Shown here piece after piece: positions 8,150-16,998 of a DNA stretch of 42,390 nt. A model generated the notes under the pieces. It did not search any database and had not been told where the DNA came from. It worked only from the letters and a program-made list of their open reading frames with translations. The position numbers were made by a program, and so were the translations under genes. The stretch comes from Bacillota bacterium (lineage in GTDB: Bacteria > Bacillota > Clostridia > Peptostreptococcales > Anaerovoracaceae): NCBI GenBank assembly GCA_017437745.1, contig JAFRYI010000001.1:1-42390 (forward strand), written 5' to 3'. Every line of letters starts with the position of its first letter. Position 1 is the stretch's first letter.

Positions 8150-8783
8150 AGGCATTACCATACGTTTGGAAGAAGAAAAAGACTACAGGAAAGTCGAGAC
8201 GCTCGTAAGGGAGTCGTTCTGGAACGTGTACCGACCCGGATGCAGCGAGCACTACGTTCTGCACGTCCTGCGGGACGATCCCGCGTTCGTAAAGGAACTG
8301 GACTTCGTTATGGAAAAGGACGGCCTTCTTATCGGACAGAACATGTTCATGCGGACCATCATAGAGGCTGACGACGGCAGGACCGTAGACGTGCTTACCA
8401 TGGGACCTATATGCATCGCACCGGCGCTCAAAAGACAGGGTTACGGAAAGATGCTTCTCGACTACTGTCTGGAGAGGGCTGCCGGGATGGGGTTCGGTGC
8501 GGTGCTGTTCGAAGGAAACATAGATTTCTACAGCAAGTGCGGCTTCGATTACGCAAGGAGATTCGGGATACGTTATCACGACCTTCCGGAAGGAGCGGAC
8601 GATTCTTTCTTCCTGTGCAGGGAACTTAAGCCCGGATACCTTGACGGCGTTACAGGAGTCTATCAGACTCCTGAGGGCTATTACGTGGACGAAGCTGAAG
8701 TACAGGAATTCGACAAAGCGTTTCCGTACATGAAAAAGGAAAAACTGCCCGGACAACTGTTCGATGCGCCTGCGGATAACTGA
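8142..8783 (+). CDS. GNAT-family N-acetyltransferase, YhbS-like
   Basis: About 213 residues. It carries the acetyl-CoA-binding signature GPICIAPALKRQGYGKML (Q/RxxGxG) and the downstream VLFEGNIDFYSKCGF motif of YhbS-type acetyltransferases. The C-terminal extension (GVYQTPEGYYVDE..VQEFDKAFP) is also usual in this subgroup. Two starts are possible: ATG at 8121 without a ribosome binding site, or ATG at 8142, which overlaps the stop of the previous gene by 8 bases and has GGAGAAAG upstream; the second was chosen. Tandem GNAT genes suggest a local duplication or a shared operon, though the two proteins are not closely similar. Confidence 0.84.
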   Translation: MNKGITIRLEEEKDYRKVETLVRESFWNVYRPGCSEHYVLHVLRDDPAFVKELDFVMEKDGLLIGQNMFMRTIIEADDGRTVDVLTMGPICIAPALKRQGYGKMLLDYCLERAAGMGFGAVLFEGNIDFYSKCGFDYARRFGIRYHDLPEGADDSFFLCRELKPGYLDGVTGVYQTPEGYYVDEAEVQEFDKAFPYMKKEKLPGQLFDAPADN

Positions 8784-8856
8784 CCGGCGAAAGATAAAGA
8801 TCGGATATTTAACGATCCGAGAAGACGTGGTAATTGCACAATGAGAGAGGTGCGCT

Positions 8857-10098
8857 GTGAAAGACATTAAGAAGGTAATATCGCTGATACTGGCGCTGGC
8901 CTTGTGCCTGTCGCTGGCCGCCTGCGGAAACAACGGCAGCGGCAACAACACTGAGCCTGCGAACGATACTGAGCCTGCGGACGCGGCGCCTAAGATAGAA
9001 GGCGTTGCCATAGAGCACGAGCCGGAGTTCGGCGGCGTATACATAAAGATGACCATAGACGACTTCAACAAACTGGGCTTCGTATACGGCGACAGTGTTA
9101 AGGTGGTGTTCTCCAACGGCTATACGCTGGAGGACGTTCCTTACTACAACGGATATTACGTGGACGCGGGCGAGCCTCTGCTGATCGCGTATCCCGGCTA
9201 CGACTACATAAAGGCTGCCATAAACTACGGACAGGATCTGTGGGACGAGGGCGGTCTGTACGCCGGACAGAAGGTAAGCCTGTATGAAAAGGCCGGTCTG
9301 GACGCGAAGTGCACCGCCAGCGTCTACCTGAATGCCCACGGCACTTACAGGGACATCCAGGAAGCCCGCGACATCCATTACTACGACGAAAGGGAAAGAT
9401 ATCCCAGCGACGAAGTATTCGCCAACTTCCGCAACATAAAGATGGGCGAAATAGGAGAGGGCGTGATATATCGTTCGGCTTCTCCCTGCGACAACCAGCA
9501 CAACAGGGCCCCGTACGTGGACCGTCTCATCTCCAGGGCCGAGGTAGAGTGCATACTCAATCTTGCCGACAACGAGGCCAAGATAGAAAAGTACATGGCG
9601 GCGGCGGATTTCGATTCTCCGTACTTCCTGATGCTCTATACCGGCGGCAGCGTCATTCCTCTTTCCATGAGCATGAACTTTACCGCGGACGACTTCACCC
9701 GGAAGATAGTTCAGGGGTTCACCGCAATGGCGGAGATGGAAGGCCCTTACCTTGTGCACTGCACGGAGGGCAAGGACCGCACCGGATTCGTCTGCATGCT
9801 GATAGAGATGCTCTGCGGGGCTTCCTATCAGGAGATCGTGGACGACTACATGATCACCTACGACAACTATTACGGGATAAACGAAGCAAAGGATAAGGCA
9901 AAGTATGATATAATCCTGGAGAAGAACCTTATCGCCATGATGCATACCGTAGCCGGCAGCAAGACCGTGGACCTTAAGACTGCCGACCTGTCCGGGCTCG
10001 CGAAGGATTACCTTCTTAAGGCAGGCATGACCGAAGAGCAGATCCTTAAGTTCCGCAGATGCATGGCCGGGCAGGACGCGGACTTATCCTCAAATTGA
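8857..10098 (+). CDS. Lipoprotein tyrosine-phosphatase-like protein
   Basis: A 413-residue surface lipoprotein. The GTG start is fixed by GAGAGG upstream, and the lipobox LAAC places the lipidated residue at C23, followed by a Gly/Asn/Glu-rich linker. Residues about 48-140 resemble the C-terminal beta-domain of SAM hydroxide adenosyltransferases; I am less sure of this part. Residues about 175-400 are a protein-tyrosine/dual-specificity phosphatase domain with active-site loop HCTEGKDRTGF (C302 nucleophile, R308). Likely substrates are phosphotyrosine or phosphoinositides outside the cell, but none is proven. It is followed after 20 bases by a VanX-type dipeptidase, suggesting cell-envelope work. 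Confidence 0.82.
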   Translation: MKDIKKVISLILALALCLSLAACGNNGSGNNTEPANDTEPADAAPKIEGVAIEHEPEFGGVYIKMTIDDFNKLGFVYGDSVKVVFSNGYTLEDVPYYNGYYVDAGEPLLIAYPGYDYIKAAINYGQDLWDEGGLYAGQKVSLYEKAGLDAKCTASVYLNAHGTYRDIQEARDIHYYDERERYPSDEVFANFRNIKMGEIGEGVIYRSASPCDNQHNRAPYVDRLISRAEVECILNLADNEAKIEKYMAAADFDSPYFLMLYTGGSVIPLSMSMNFTADDFTRKIVQGFTAMAEMEGPYLVHCTEGKDRTGFVCMLIEMLCGASYQEIVDDYMITYDNYYGINEAKDKAKYDIILEKNLIAMMHTVAGSKTVDLKTADLSGLAKDYLLKAGMTEEQILKFRRCMAGQDADLSSN

Positions 10099-10118
10099 TA
10101 TCCACAGTTTCGAACGAC

Positions 10119-10778
10119 ATGGAAACCGATCTCAGATCCAAATCAGCAAACGACCCTTCAGGATTCGTTCTCCTGTCCGACTACGTGCCGGGCATAGTTC
10201 AGGAGATACGCTATTTTTCCACGTACAATTTCGTGGGAGACCGCATAGACGGCTACGAGGAGCCCTGCGCCATACTGACGGCAGAAGCGGCGAGGGCGCT
10301 TAAAGCCGTTGCCAACAAGGCCAACGTGCACGGGTACAGGCTTAAGGTGTTCGACGCCTACAGACCTGTGAGCGCGGTAAAGCATTTCATGCTCTGGGGC
10401 ATAGAGGACCTGGATCAGAGGATGAAGCTGTTCTTCTATCCGGATATTGAAAAGCAGGAGATATTCAGCCTGGGCTACGTGGCCGGCCGCTCAAGCCACA
10501 GCCGCGGAAGCGCCGTAGACCTTACGCTTCTGGACATGAAGACCGGAAAAGAGCTGGACATGGGAAGCCCGTTCGACTTCTTCAGCGAGGTTTCGCACCC
10601 GGACTACAAAGGCATTACGGAAGAGCAGTACGCCAACCGGCGCCTTCTGGCGGACCTCATGGAAAGCGAGGACTTTGCGCCCATAGACTGCGAGTGGTGG
10701 CATTTCATGCTTAAGGACGAACCTTACCCCGACACTTATTTCGAGTTCCCGGTATCGGTGAGCTCGCTCAGAAGATAA
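10119..10778 (+). CDS. D-alanyl-D-alanine dipeptidase, VanX/DdpX family (M15D)
   Basis: About 219 residues. All M15D hallmarks are present: FDAYRPVSAVKHF (catalytic Arg), SSHSRGSAVDL with zinc ligands H127 and D134, and CEWWHF with E192 and zinc ligand H195. The family hydrolyses D-Ala-D-Ala. In vancomycin resistance it depletes the dipeptide; elsewhere it recycles wall peptides. No vanH, vanA or two-component genes are nearby, so housekeeping recycling is more likely. There is no signal peptide. The ATG at 10119 was chosen because an upstream ATG at 10059 lies inside the preceding gene and the family domain begins after it; neither has a good ribosome binding site. Confidence 0.85.
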   Translation: METDLRSKSANDPSGFVLLSDYVPGIVQEIRYFSTYNFVGDRIDGYEEPCAILTAEAARALKAVANKANVHGYRLKVFDAYRPVSAVKHFMLWGIEDLDQRMKLFFYPDIEKQEIFSLGYVAGRSSHSRGSAVDLTLLDMKTGKELDMGSPFDFFSEVSHPDYKGITEEQYANRRLLADLMESEDFAPIDCEWWHFMLKDEPYPDTYFEFPVSVSSLRR

Positions 10779-10798
10779 AAAAAGAAAGGCAGGACGAC

Positions 10799-12289
10799 AT
10801 GCAGGAAAACAAGTACGCAGACACAAAGCGTTATAAGAAACTGACGCTTCTCCACTCCAACGACATGCACGGCGACTTCCTCGCGGAGAACGTCGACAAA
10901 AAACTTACCGGCGGCGTATCCATGCTGTCCGGCTACCTTACCAAGTGCCGCAACGAGGATCCCAACGTCGTCTACGCCATAGCGGGCGACATGTTCAGAG
11001 GTTCCGTCATAGACAGCGAGTTCCAGGGTCTGTCCACGATCCAGATAGTAAATCTGCTGGCCCCGGACGTCGTTACTCTGGGCAACCACGAGACCGACTA
11101 CGGCGTGGCGCACCTTCTGTTCCTCGAAAAGCTGGCGACGTTCCCCATCATCAACGCCAACCTTTACATCAAGGGCAACGACACGAGACTGTTCAACTCG
11201 CACTACATTCTGGAGATAGACGGGATGAAGATCCTGTTCATAGGCATCCTTACGGAGGAAGTCATCTCCCAGACCAAGAGCGAGAACCTGATCGGATCAT
11301 TCATAGGCATCCAGGACGCTGCCCAGGAAGTAGGAAAGATATGCGACGCGTACAACGCGCTCGACATAGACTTTACGATACTTCTTACGCACATAGGCTT
11401 CGAGGAGGACAAGAAGCTGGCCGCCATGCTGGATCCCGCGTGGGGCGTGGACGTGATAATAGGCGGACATTCCCACACGTTCATAGAAGAGCCCGCGAAG
11501 GTGAACGACATACTCATCGTCCAGGCAGGCACCGGAACGGACCAGATAGGAAGATTCGACATAATAGTCGATACGGACAACAACTGCGTCGCGGAATACA
11601 AGTGGACTCCCGTTCCCATCAACGCCAATAACTGCCCCAAGGACGAAAGAATAGAGGAGCTCATTGCCTCCATAAAGGCCAAGACGGATCTTAAGTACGC
11701 CAAGGTCGTGGCCAACTTCGACTCTCAGCTTACTCATCCCGACAGATGGATGCAGACCAACCTCGGAAGCGTGTTCGCTGACGCGATGAAGGATTCCCTG
11801 GACGTGGATCTGTTCTTCATGGGATCCGGATCCGTCCGCAAGACACAGCTGGGTCCCATCGTAACGTTCCAGGACTTCACGGAATGCTATCCCTACGACG
11901 GCAAGTCCTACGGAGTAAAGGTAACAGGCGCGCAGCTGAAGCGCATGCTGCTGCACATCTACCGCGACGAGGCCTGGCTGGGCGACCACACGGAATTCTA
12001 CCAGCTGTCCAAGGGCATGCACGTTATTTATTCCAAATCTAAGCACGAGCTTCTCAAGTGCGAGCTCAACGGTGAGGAAGTGCAGGACGACAAGATCTAC
12101 GTCGTCGGCATCCAGGAGTTCCACTACAACAACCTGGAGGACTTCTTCAACGTCACCCACGAGGAAGTGGAAGCCAACGGCAAGCCGTCCATACTTACGA
12201 CCAGCGACGTGGCTACTCTGCTCGGATACTTCGAGGAGAACAAGCATCTCGGCCTGGGAGTGGAAGGCAGGCTCGAGGTAATAGAGTAG
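10799..12289 (+). CDS. 5'-nucleotidase / bifunctional metallophosphoesterase
   Basis: A 496-residue protein of the 5'-nucleotidase (UshA/CpdB-like) family. The N-terminal calcineurin-like metallophosphatase domain shows LLHSNDMHGDF, AIAGDMFRG, LGNHETDYG (the usual F is T) and GGHSHTF. The C-terminal substrate-binding domain shows NLGSVFADAMKDSL, the GSGSVR loop and FQDFTECYPYD. The family dephosphorylates nucleotides, cyclic nucleotides or UDP-sugars. Unlike most relatives it has no signal peptide, so it appears cytosolic. The start has AAAGGCAGG upstream and follows the dipeptidase gene by 20 bases, probably in one transcript. Confidence 0.88.
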   Translation: MQENKYADTKRYKKLTLLHSNDMHGDFLAENVDKKLTGGVSMLSGYLTKCRNEDPNVVYAIAGDMFRGSVIDSEFQGLSTIQIVNLLAPDVVTLGNHETDYGVAHLLFLEKLATFPIINANLYIKGNDTRLFNSHYILEIDGMKILFIGILTEEVISQTKSENLIGSFIGIQDAAQEVGKICDAYNALDIDFTILLTHIGFEEDKKLAAMLDPAWGVDVIIGGHSHTFIEEPAKVNDILIVQAGTGTDQIGRFDIIVDTDNNCVAEYKWTPVPINANNCPKDERIEELIASIKAKTDLKYAKVVANFDSQLTHPDRWMQTNLGSVFADAMKDSLDVDLFFMGSGSVRKTQLGPIVTFQDFTECYPYDGKSYGVKVTGAQLKRMLLHIYRDEAWLGDHTEFYQLSKGMHVIYSKSKHELLKCELNGEEVQDDKIYVVGIQEFHYNNLEDFFNVTHEEVEANGKPSILTTSDVATLLGYFEENKHLGLGVEGRLEVIE

Positions 12290-12344
12290 CACCGGTGGTA
12301 CCTGACCGGGTATATCGGAGAAAGTATTCAGAGAGGAGAGGAAG

Positions 12345-13616
12345 ATGAAAAGGGCCTTATGCATTATCATTGCGGTGCTGTTGCTGCTTAGCCTTGTGTC
12401 CTGCGGATCCGGCGGCGGCACGCCGGTGAACACGGGCGAGTCCCAGTCAAATTCGGCTGCTTCCCCGTCCGATACGGAGCAGAACACGGTGACTCCGCCG
12501 GAACAGCAGACCTCACCGGAACCCGAACCGCAGACTCCGCCCGCAGATCCTGTGTCGGAAAAAACGGCGAAGATGATCGGGACCTACGAGCTGGACGACT
12601 ATACTAATAACAGCGAGCTGCAGTATTACAGATACGACATACTCCGCAACCTGAGCATCCGCACCGGCGTGGAGCCCGGCACCATGACGCTCAGCGAGGA
12701 CGGCACGGGCCGTCTCAGCTACCTGGGCAATGAGCGGAGCTTCGAATGGACAGAGGATGCCTTCATAATCGACGGAACAGAGTACCCTGTAAATTACAGC
12801 TATCCTGTATTGTACGTCGAGTTTTCGGAAAACGAATCCCTGAAATATCGCCAGGTTAGCCATCTGGAGGCTTACAACCTCTCCCAGAAGTGGGACGAAA
12901 CGCACAAGGTCATCGACTCCTCCGCGTACGAGCTTGGAGAGCCGGAGGTCGTCCACTTCAATGAGGCGGCCAGAAAATATGTTTACGTCCGCGTGCCGAT
13001 AGAGAACAAGTCGGGCGAGCAGCTGGCTCTGGATGAACTCTTTTTCACAGCGATCAGTCCGGACGGAAAGGAACTGGGATTCTTCTCGCTCCCGCCCAAC
13101 TGCACCAAGCTTCTTCTCCCAGGAGAGAAAGGAGACTTTGTCTTCGATTACTTTGTGGCGGAGGATAAACTCGACACCGGCGGACGTACCGCGGCAGACG
13201 TTTTCCCCGAGGGCGTGACCATAAGAGTAGACGAGGTGGACGCGTTCATCTGGACAGGCGAGTATAAGCGCTATGACGCCGAGATCACAGAGGTGCTGGT
13301 CTTCGCAGATTCCTATACCGGAGGATACATGCTCCACAGACCTAACGGATTCGTCTATCTTCCGGAGGGCACGGATATAAGCGGAATCGAATTATACGTC
13401 TACTGTTACGACAAAACCGGAAGACTGGTAGGCTACGGTTCGCAGATCGCGGTCGATACGAGCATCAATCCTGTTCTGTACCTGGAGGAGATACCGGGAG
13501 AGCACAAGGCAAAGTTCCAGACCAACATGATAGGTCCGTTCGAGGATATGAGCTTTCCTCAGGACAGCATAGACCATTACGAGATAGTCGCTTTCTCTCC
13601 GAACTATTACTATTAG
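12345..13616 (+). CDS. Predicted lipoprotein of unknown function
   Basis: A 423-residue secreted lipoprotein. The signal peptide MKRALCIIIAVLLLLSLVSC ends in a lipobox (LVSC, C20). A Ser/Thr/Pro/Glu-rich linker follows to about residue 75, containing PEQQTSPEPEPQTPPADP, and then a mainly beta, acidic body with no motif I recognise. A short strand-rich region (LSEDGTGRLSYLGNERSFEW) resembles the small beta domains found in many clostridial lipoproteins. AGAGGAGAGG precedes the start. A strong terminator follows the gene, closing the long + gene run. Confidence 0.75.
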   Translation: MKRALCIIIAVLLLLSLVSCGSGGGTPVNTGESQSNSAASPSDTEQNTVTPPEQQTSPEPEPQTPPADPVSEKTAKMIGTYELDDYTNNSELQYYRYDILRNLSIRTGVEPGTMTLSEDGTGRLSYLGNERSFEWTEDAFIIDGTEYPVNYSYPVLYVEFSENESLKYRQVSHLEAYNLSQKWDETHKVIDSSAYELGEPEVVHFNEAARKYVYVRVPIENKSGEQLALDELFFTAISPDGKELGFFSLPPNCTKLLLPGEKGDFVFDYFVAEDKLDTGGRTAADVFPEGVTIRVDEVDAFIWTGEYKRYDAEITEVLVFADSYTGGYMLHRPNGFVYLPEGTDISGIELYVYCYDKTGRLVGYGSQIAVDTSINPVLYLEEIPGEHKAKFQTNMIGPFEDMSFPQDSIDHYEIVAFSPNYYY

Positions 13617-13667
13617 TGCATGAAAAGAAATGCGCAGGCTGAGATATAATAATTATCAAAATGAAAA

Positions 13668-13702
13668 GGGCGGCGGGGATGTTTCCCCACCGCCCTTTTT
13701 TA
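13668..13702. terminator. Bidirectional intrinsic terminator
   Basis: A GC-rich hairpin: GGGCGGCGGGGA at 13668-13679 pairs with TCCCCACCGCCC at 13684-13695 around a short loop. It is followed by six T on + and preceded by AAAA, which gives a T run on -. It lies between the convergent lipoprotein (+) and Dabb (-) genes and can serve both. Confidence 0.9.
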
Positions 13703-13727
13703 TGCCTGATTGTCGGGCAGTACCGGA

Positions 13728-14009
13728 TTATTCGCAGTCGAAGACGGTCTTTGCCTCCAGAAGCGGGTCGCACCAGCGTTTCCACTCCTTGTGAGCGTCG
13801 GACGGATCGTACAGCGCCAGCGCTTCCGGCTCCATCTCCATCTCTATCATTACGTCGAAGCGGTTGGGACGGTCCACGCAGTTCTCGCGTACTTCGACGC
13901 TCTTAATCCCTTCTATGCAGAGCGTCTTTTCGAATATGGAGCGGGCCTTTTCAGCGGCTTCGCTCTTCATGGAACGGTCTTTAAGCTTTATGATTATGTA
14001 GTGGCGCAT
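13728..14009 (-). CDS. Dabb (stress-responsive alpha/beta barrel) domain protein
   Basis: About 93 residues. The start MRHYIIIKLKD, the IFEKTLCIEGIKSVEVREN helix-strand and the C-terminal LALYDPSDAHKEWKRWCDPL segment match the dimeric alpha-beta barrel (Dabb) family. These are small ferredoxin-like proteins with varied or unknown roles. An AAAGGAGG ribosome binding site lies directly upstream of the chosen ATG at 14009; a longer in-frame start at 14048 lacks one. The gene is divergent from the transketolase operon. Confidence 0.82.
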   Translation of the reverse strand: MRHYIIIKLKDRSMKSEAAEKARSIFEKTLCIEGIKSVEVRENCVDRPNRFDVMIEMEMEPEALALYDPSDAHKEWKRWCDPLLEAKTVFDCE

Positions 14010-14049
14010 GCGGTCCTCCTTTAAGTTTTTGTATGTCTTTTCTGACACT

Positions 14050-14085
14050 ATTATACTTTTTGCGCGGGCGGAATTGTAGTATAAT
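14050..14085. promoter_or_regulatory. Divergent -10 elements between Dabb and transketolase genes
   Basis: A consensus TATAAT lies on - at 14050-14055 (toward the Dabb gene) and another on + at 14080-14085 (toward transketolase). Neither has a convincing -35 at 16-18 bases, so the exact promoters are uncertain. Confidence 0.4.
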
Positions 14086-14156
14086 TTACATGTACCGGTC
14101 CGGACCGGTGCTGTTTTGGCGCGGCGCGGTACACAATCGATCGGAAAGGATCAATC

Positions 14157-14963
14157 ATGGACAAAAAACAACTGGAAGAAAAAGCTCGTCAGATCCGTCT
14201 GGAAGCTGTCGAGATGATCGCGAAGGCCGGTTCAGGCCATCCGGGCGGCTCGCTGTCAGCGACGGACATCATGGTCGCCCTTTACTATTCGAAAATGGCT
14301 CTTTACATGGATCCGAACGACGAAAGACGCGACAGATTCGTGCTTTCCAAAGGCCATTCCAATCCTCCGCTCTACGCCATCCTGGCGGACAAGGGCTATA
14401 TTCCTAAGGAGGAACTTCAGTATTTAAGAAGACTGCATCATCCTCTTCAGGGACATCCGGACAGCGCCAAGTGCCCGGGCATAGACTGCTCCACCGGATC
14501 GCTGGGGCAGGGCATATCTGTGGCGACGGGAATGGCTCTGGGGTTCAAACTAAGAAAGATGCCCAACAAGGTGTACGCCATCGTAGGAGACGGAGAGATA
14601 CAGGAAGGCATATGCTGGGAATCCTTCATGGCCGCGGCGCATTATAAGCTGGACAACCTTACGGTATTCATAGACAGGAACGGCCTGCAGATCGACGGCA
14701 CCACGGACGAGGTAATGTCCCTGGGCGACCTTAACGCCAAGATGAAGGCGTTCGGATTCGCGGTCGACGAGATAGACGGCCACGACTTCGATCAGATACT
14801 GGCGGCCCTGGAGCGCGGGGAGGCGGGAAAGCCTCACTGCATAATCGCCGATACGGTAAAAGGCAAGGGCGTATCGTTCATGGAGAACGCGGTAGGCTGG
14901 CACGGCAAGGCGCCCAACGCGGAGCAGCTGGAGCAGGCCCGCAGAGATCTCGGAGGTAAGTGA
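14157..14963 (+). CDS. Transketolase, N-terminal subunit
   Basis: A 268-residue thiamine-diphosphate-binding subunit of a split transketolase. Seen: [20 protein letters not shown] at the start, the cofactor motif [14 protein letters not shown] through VFIDRN, and [11 protein letters not shown] near the end. With its partner subunit it moves two-carbon units between ketose and aldose phosphates (non-oxidative pentose phosphate pathway). The split form is common in Clostridia and archaea. GGAAAGGA precedes the ATG. The C-terminal subunit starts 1 base after its stop, so the pair is translationally coupled. Confidence 0.95.
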   Translation: MDKKQLEEKARQIRLEAVEMIAKAGSGHPGGSLSATDIMVALYYSKMALYMDPNDERRDRFVLSKGHSNPPLYAILADKGYIPKEELQYLRRLHHPLQGHPDSAKCPGIDCSTGSLGQGISVATGMALGFKLRKMPNKVYAIVGDGEIQEGICWESFMAAAHYKLDNLTVFIDRNGLQIDGTTDEVMSLGDLNAKMKAFGFAVDEIDGHDFDQILAALERGEAGKPHCIIADTVKGKGVSFMENAVGWHGKAPNAEQLEQARRDLGGK

Positions 14964-14964
14964 T

Positions 14965-15909
14965 ATGGCAGACATAGTAAAGAAAGCTACACGCCACGGC
15001 GTAAACGAAGGCCTCGTGGAACTGGCGGCCGTGCACGAAGACATAATCTGCCTGGACGCGGATCTGGGAAACGCTACCGGAACATCGGTATTCCATAAAG
15101 CGTATCCGGAAAGATACATAGAAGCAGGCATCGCCGAGCAGGATCTTATAGGACTGGCTGCCGGAATAGCCAGGGCGGGACTCGTTCCGTTCGCCAACTC
15201 CTTCGCGGTGTTCGCCGCGGGAAGAGGTTTCGAGATCATAAGGAACGCGGTCTGCTATCCCAACCTCAACGTAAAGATAGTAGGCTCGCACTGCGGCATA
15301 ACTCCGGCCGGAGACGGCGGAACGCACCAGTGCATAGAGGACATTGCCATAATGCGCTCCCTGCCCAACATGACGGTGCTTTCCCCCTGCGACTTCAACC
15401 AGGCCAAGCTCATGGCAAGGCTCATGTACGAGCATGTCGGCCCCTGCTTCATGAGGACCTCCAGGGAGGCCATGCCCATCGTTACTTCGCTCGAAGACAA
15501 GATAGAGATCGGCAAGGCGCAGATCTTAAGACGCGGCAGCGACGTCTGCATAGTCGCTACCGGTGTAATGGCGACTCTTGCCGTATTCGCGGTGGACGAG
15601 CTTGCCGCGGAAGGAATTAACGCGGAGCTTGTCAACATACACACCATCAAGCCTCTCGACATGGACGCCATCAAAGCCAGTGTCAGGAAATGCGGCGGCA
15701 GGGTGCTGGTCTGCGAGGAAGCCAACATGTACGGCGGCCTGGGCGAGGCAGTCGCTTACGGCCTTGTTGGGACGGACGGCATAAAGTTCGATCACGTGGC
15801 CGTCATGGACAGATTCGGCCAGTCCGGACTTTCCGGCGAACTGCTGGAGGAGTACGGCATCACTTCCGCTAACATAAAGGCTCACGCGGCGGCTCTCGCA
15901 AAAAAGTAG
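14965..15909 (+). CDS. Transketolase, C-terminal subunit
   Basis: A 314-residue partner of the preceding gene, containing the pyrimidine-binding and C-terminal transketolase domains. Seen: LDADLGNATGT, YIEAGIAEQDLIGLAAGIA (the catalytic Glu that activates the thiamine pyrimidine), SHCGITPAGDGGTHQ, FMRTSREAMPI and LVCEEANMYGGLGEAVA. Normal length for the split form. GGAGGT lies inside the end of the first subunit gene as its ribosome binding site. Together the two genes encode one enzyme; folD follows 75 bases later. Confidence 0.95.
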   Translation: MADIVKKATRHGVNEGLVELAAVHEDIICLDADLGNATGTSVFHKAYPERYIEAGIAEQDLIGLAAGIARAGLVPFANSFAVFAAGRGFEIIRNAVCYPNLNVKIVGSHCGITPAGDGGTHQCIEDIAIMRSLPNMTVLSPCDFNQAKLMARLMYEHVGPCFMRTSREAMPIVTSLEDKIEIGKAQILRRGSDVCIVATGVMATLAVFAVDELAAEGINAELVNIHTIKPLDMDAIKASVRKCGGRVLVCEEANMYGGLGEAVAYGLVGTDGIKFDHVAVMDRFGQSGLSGELLEEYGITSANIKAHAAALAKK

Positions 15910-15984
15910 CGCCACAGTGCATATTGTGATAAAATCATAACGTTATTGTTCCGTACGCATACACGGTCAAGGAAGGAGAAATAA

Positions 15985-16848
15985 ATGAGCGCAAAGATAC
16001 TCAGCGGTAAGGAAGTTGCTGCTTCCATCAAGGAAGAGTGCAAAGCGACCGCGGAAGAACTCAGAGCAAAGGGCATAGTTCCCAAACTCGGCATTTTAAG
16101 AGTAGGAGCAAAGGACAACGATCTCGCTTACGAGAGAGGAGCCACAAAGACCATGAATTCCTGCAGCGTCGACGTGCAGGTATTCGAGCTTCCGGAAGAC
16201 GTTACTCAGGAAGACTTCGACAAGAAACTCCAGGAGATCAACGACGATCCTTCGGTAAACGGAATACTCATGTTCCTGCCGCTTCCCAAGCATCTGGACG
16301 AGAAGAGGGCGCGCAACATGCTCAAGCCCGAGAAGGACATCGACGGCGCCACCACCGGTTCCCAGGCAGGCGTTTACGCAGGCAAGGATCTGGGATTCCC
16401 GCCCTGCACCGCGCAGGCTTCCATGGAGATCCTCAAGTATTACAACATAGATCTTAAGGGCAAGAAGGCGGCAGTCATCGGCCGCAGCCTCGTAATAGGC
16501 AGGCCGGTAGCCATGATGCTCATGAACGCCAACGCCACCGTTACCATCTGCCACACCAAGACCGTGGACGTTCCTTCCATCACCAGAGAAGCCGACGTAG
16601 TCATCGCTGCTTCCGGCCAGATGGAGAGCGTAGGCCCCGAGTATCTGTCCGAGGGCCAGACCGTCATCGACGTAGGCATCAGCTGGAACGACGCCAAGGG
16701 CAAGCTCTGCGGCGACGTTGACTTCGACAAGGCCGAACCCATCGTCGGAGCCATCACACCGGTTCCCGGCGGCGTAGGATCCGTTACCTCCGCAGTTCTC
16801 TGCAAGCACGTCATCAAGGCCTGCAAGGCTCAGAACGGCATAGAGTAA
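15985..16848 (+). CDS. folD: Methylenetetrahydrofolate dehydrogenase (FolD)
   Basis: A 287-residue FolD homologue that oxidises 5,10-methylene-THF with NADP in one-carbon metabolism. The NADP-binding part (VIGRSLVIGRPVAMML, CHTKT) and the C-terminal ITPVPGGVGSVTSAVL signature are intact. The catalytic tyrosine is Y49, but the usual YxxxKxK motif reads YERGATK: the lysine needed for cyclohydrolase activity is A53, while K55 remains. Clostridial FolD proteins of this type that lack cyclohydrolase and rely on a separate FchA are known. The enzyme may therefore be only a dehydrogenase. AAGGAGAAA precedes the ATG. Confidence 0.95.
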   Translation: MSAKILSGKEVAASIKEECKATAEELRAKGIVPKLGILRVGAKDNDLAYERGATKTMNSCSVDVQVFELPEDVTQEDFDKKLQEINDDPSVNGILMFLPLPKHLDEKRARNMLKPEKDIDGATTGSQAGVYAGKDLGFPPCTAQASMEILKYYNIDLKGKKAAVIGRSLVIGRPVAMMLMNANATVTICHTKTVDVPSITREADVVIAASGQMESVGPEYLSEGQTVIDVGISWNDAKGKLCGDVDFDKAEPIVGAITPVPGGVGSVTSAVLCKHVIKACKAQNGIE

Positions 16849-16901
16849 CACAAGCTTAAAAATCGCCTTTTTAAGGCGCGATACCCGTGAAACGAGTATT
16901 T

Positions 16902-16941
16902 GCCCGTCCGATGCGTAAAAACGTGTCAGACGGGCTTTTTT
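16902..16941 (+). terminator. Intrinsic terminator after folD
   Basis: GCCCGTC (16902-16908) pairs with GACGGGC (16929-16935), followed by six T. A second small hairpin, CGCC-TTTTTAA-GGCG, lies at about 16864-16878. Both fall between folD and the next gene. Confidence 0.75.
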
Positions 16942-16998
16942 CAGCCTTAGAATTGATGTATAATGACTTAAACGACTTAAAGAAAAGGGGGAACTGCC

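Noticed and set aside
10119-10778. Vancomycin resistance determinant
   Set aside because: Only the VanX-type dipeptidase is present; no vanH, ligase, vanR or vanS genes are nearby, so wall-peptide recycling is more likely.
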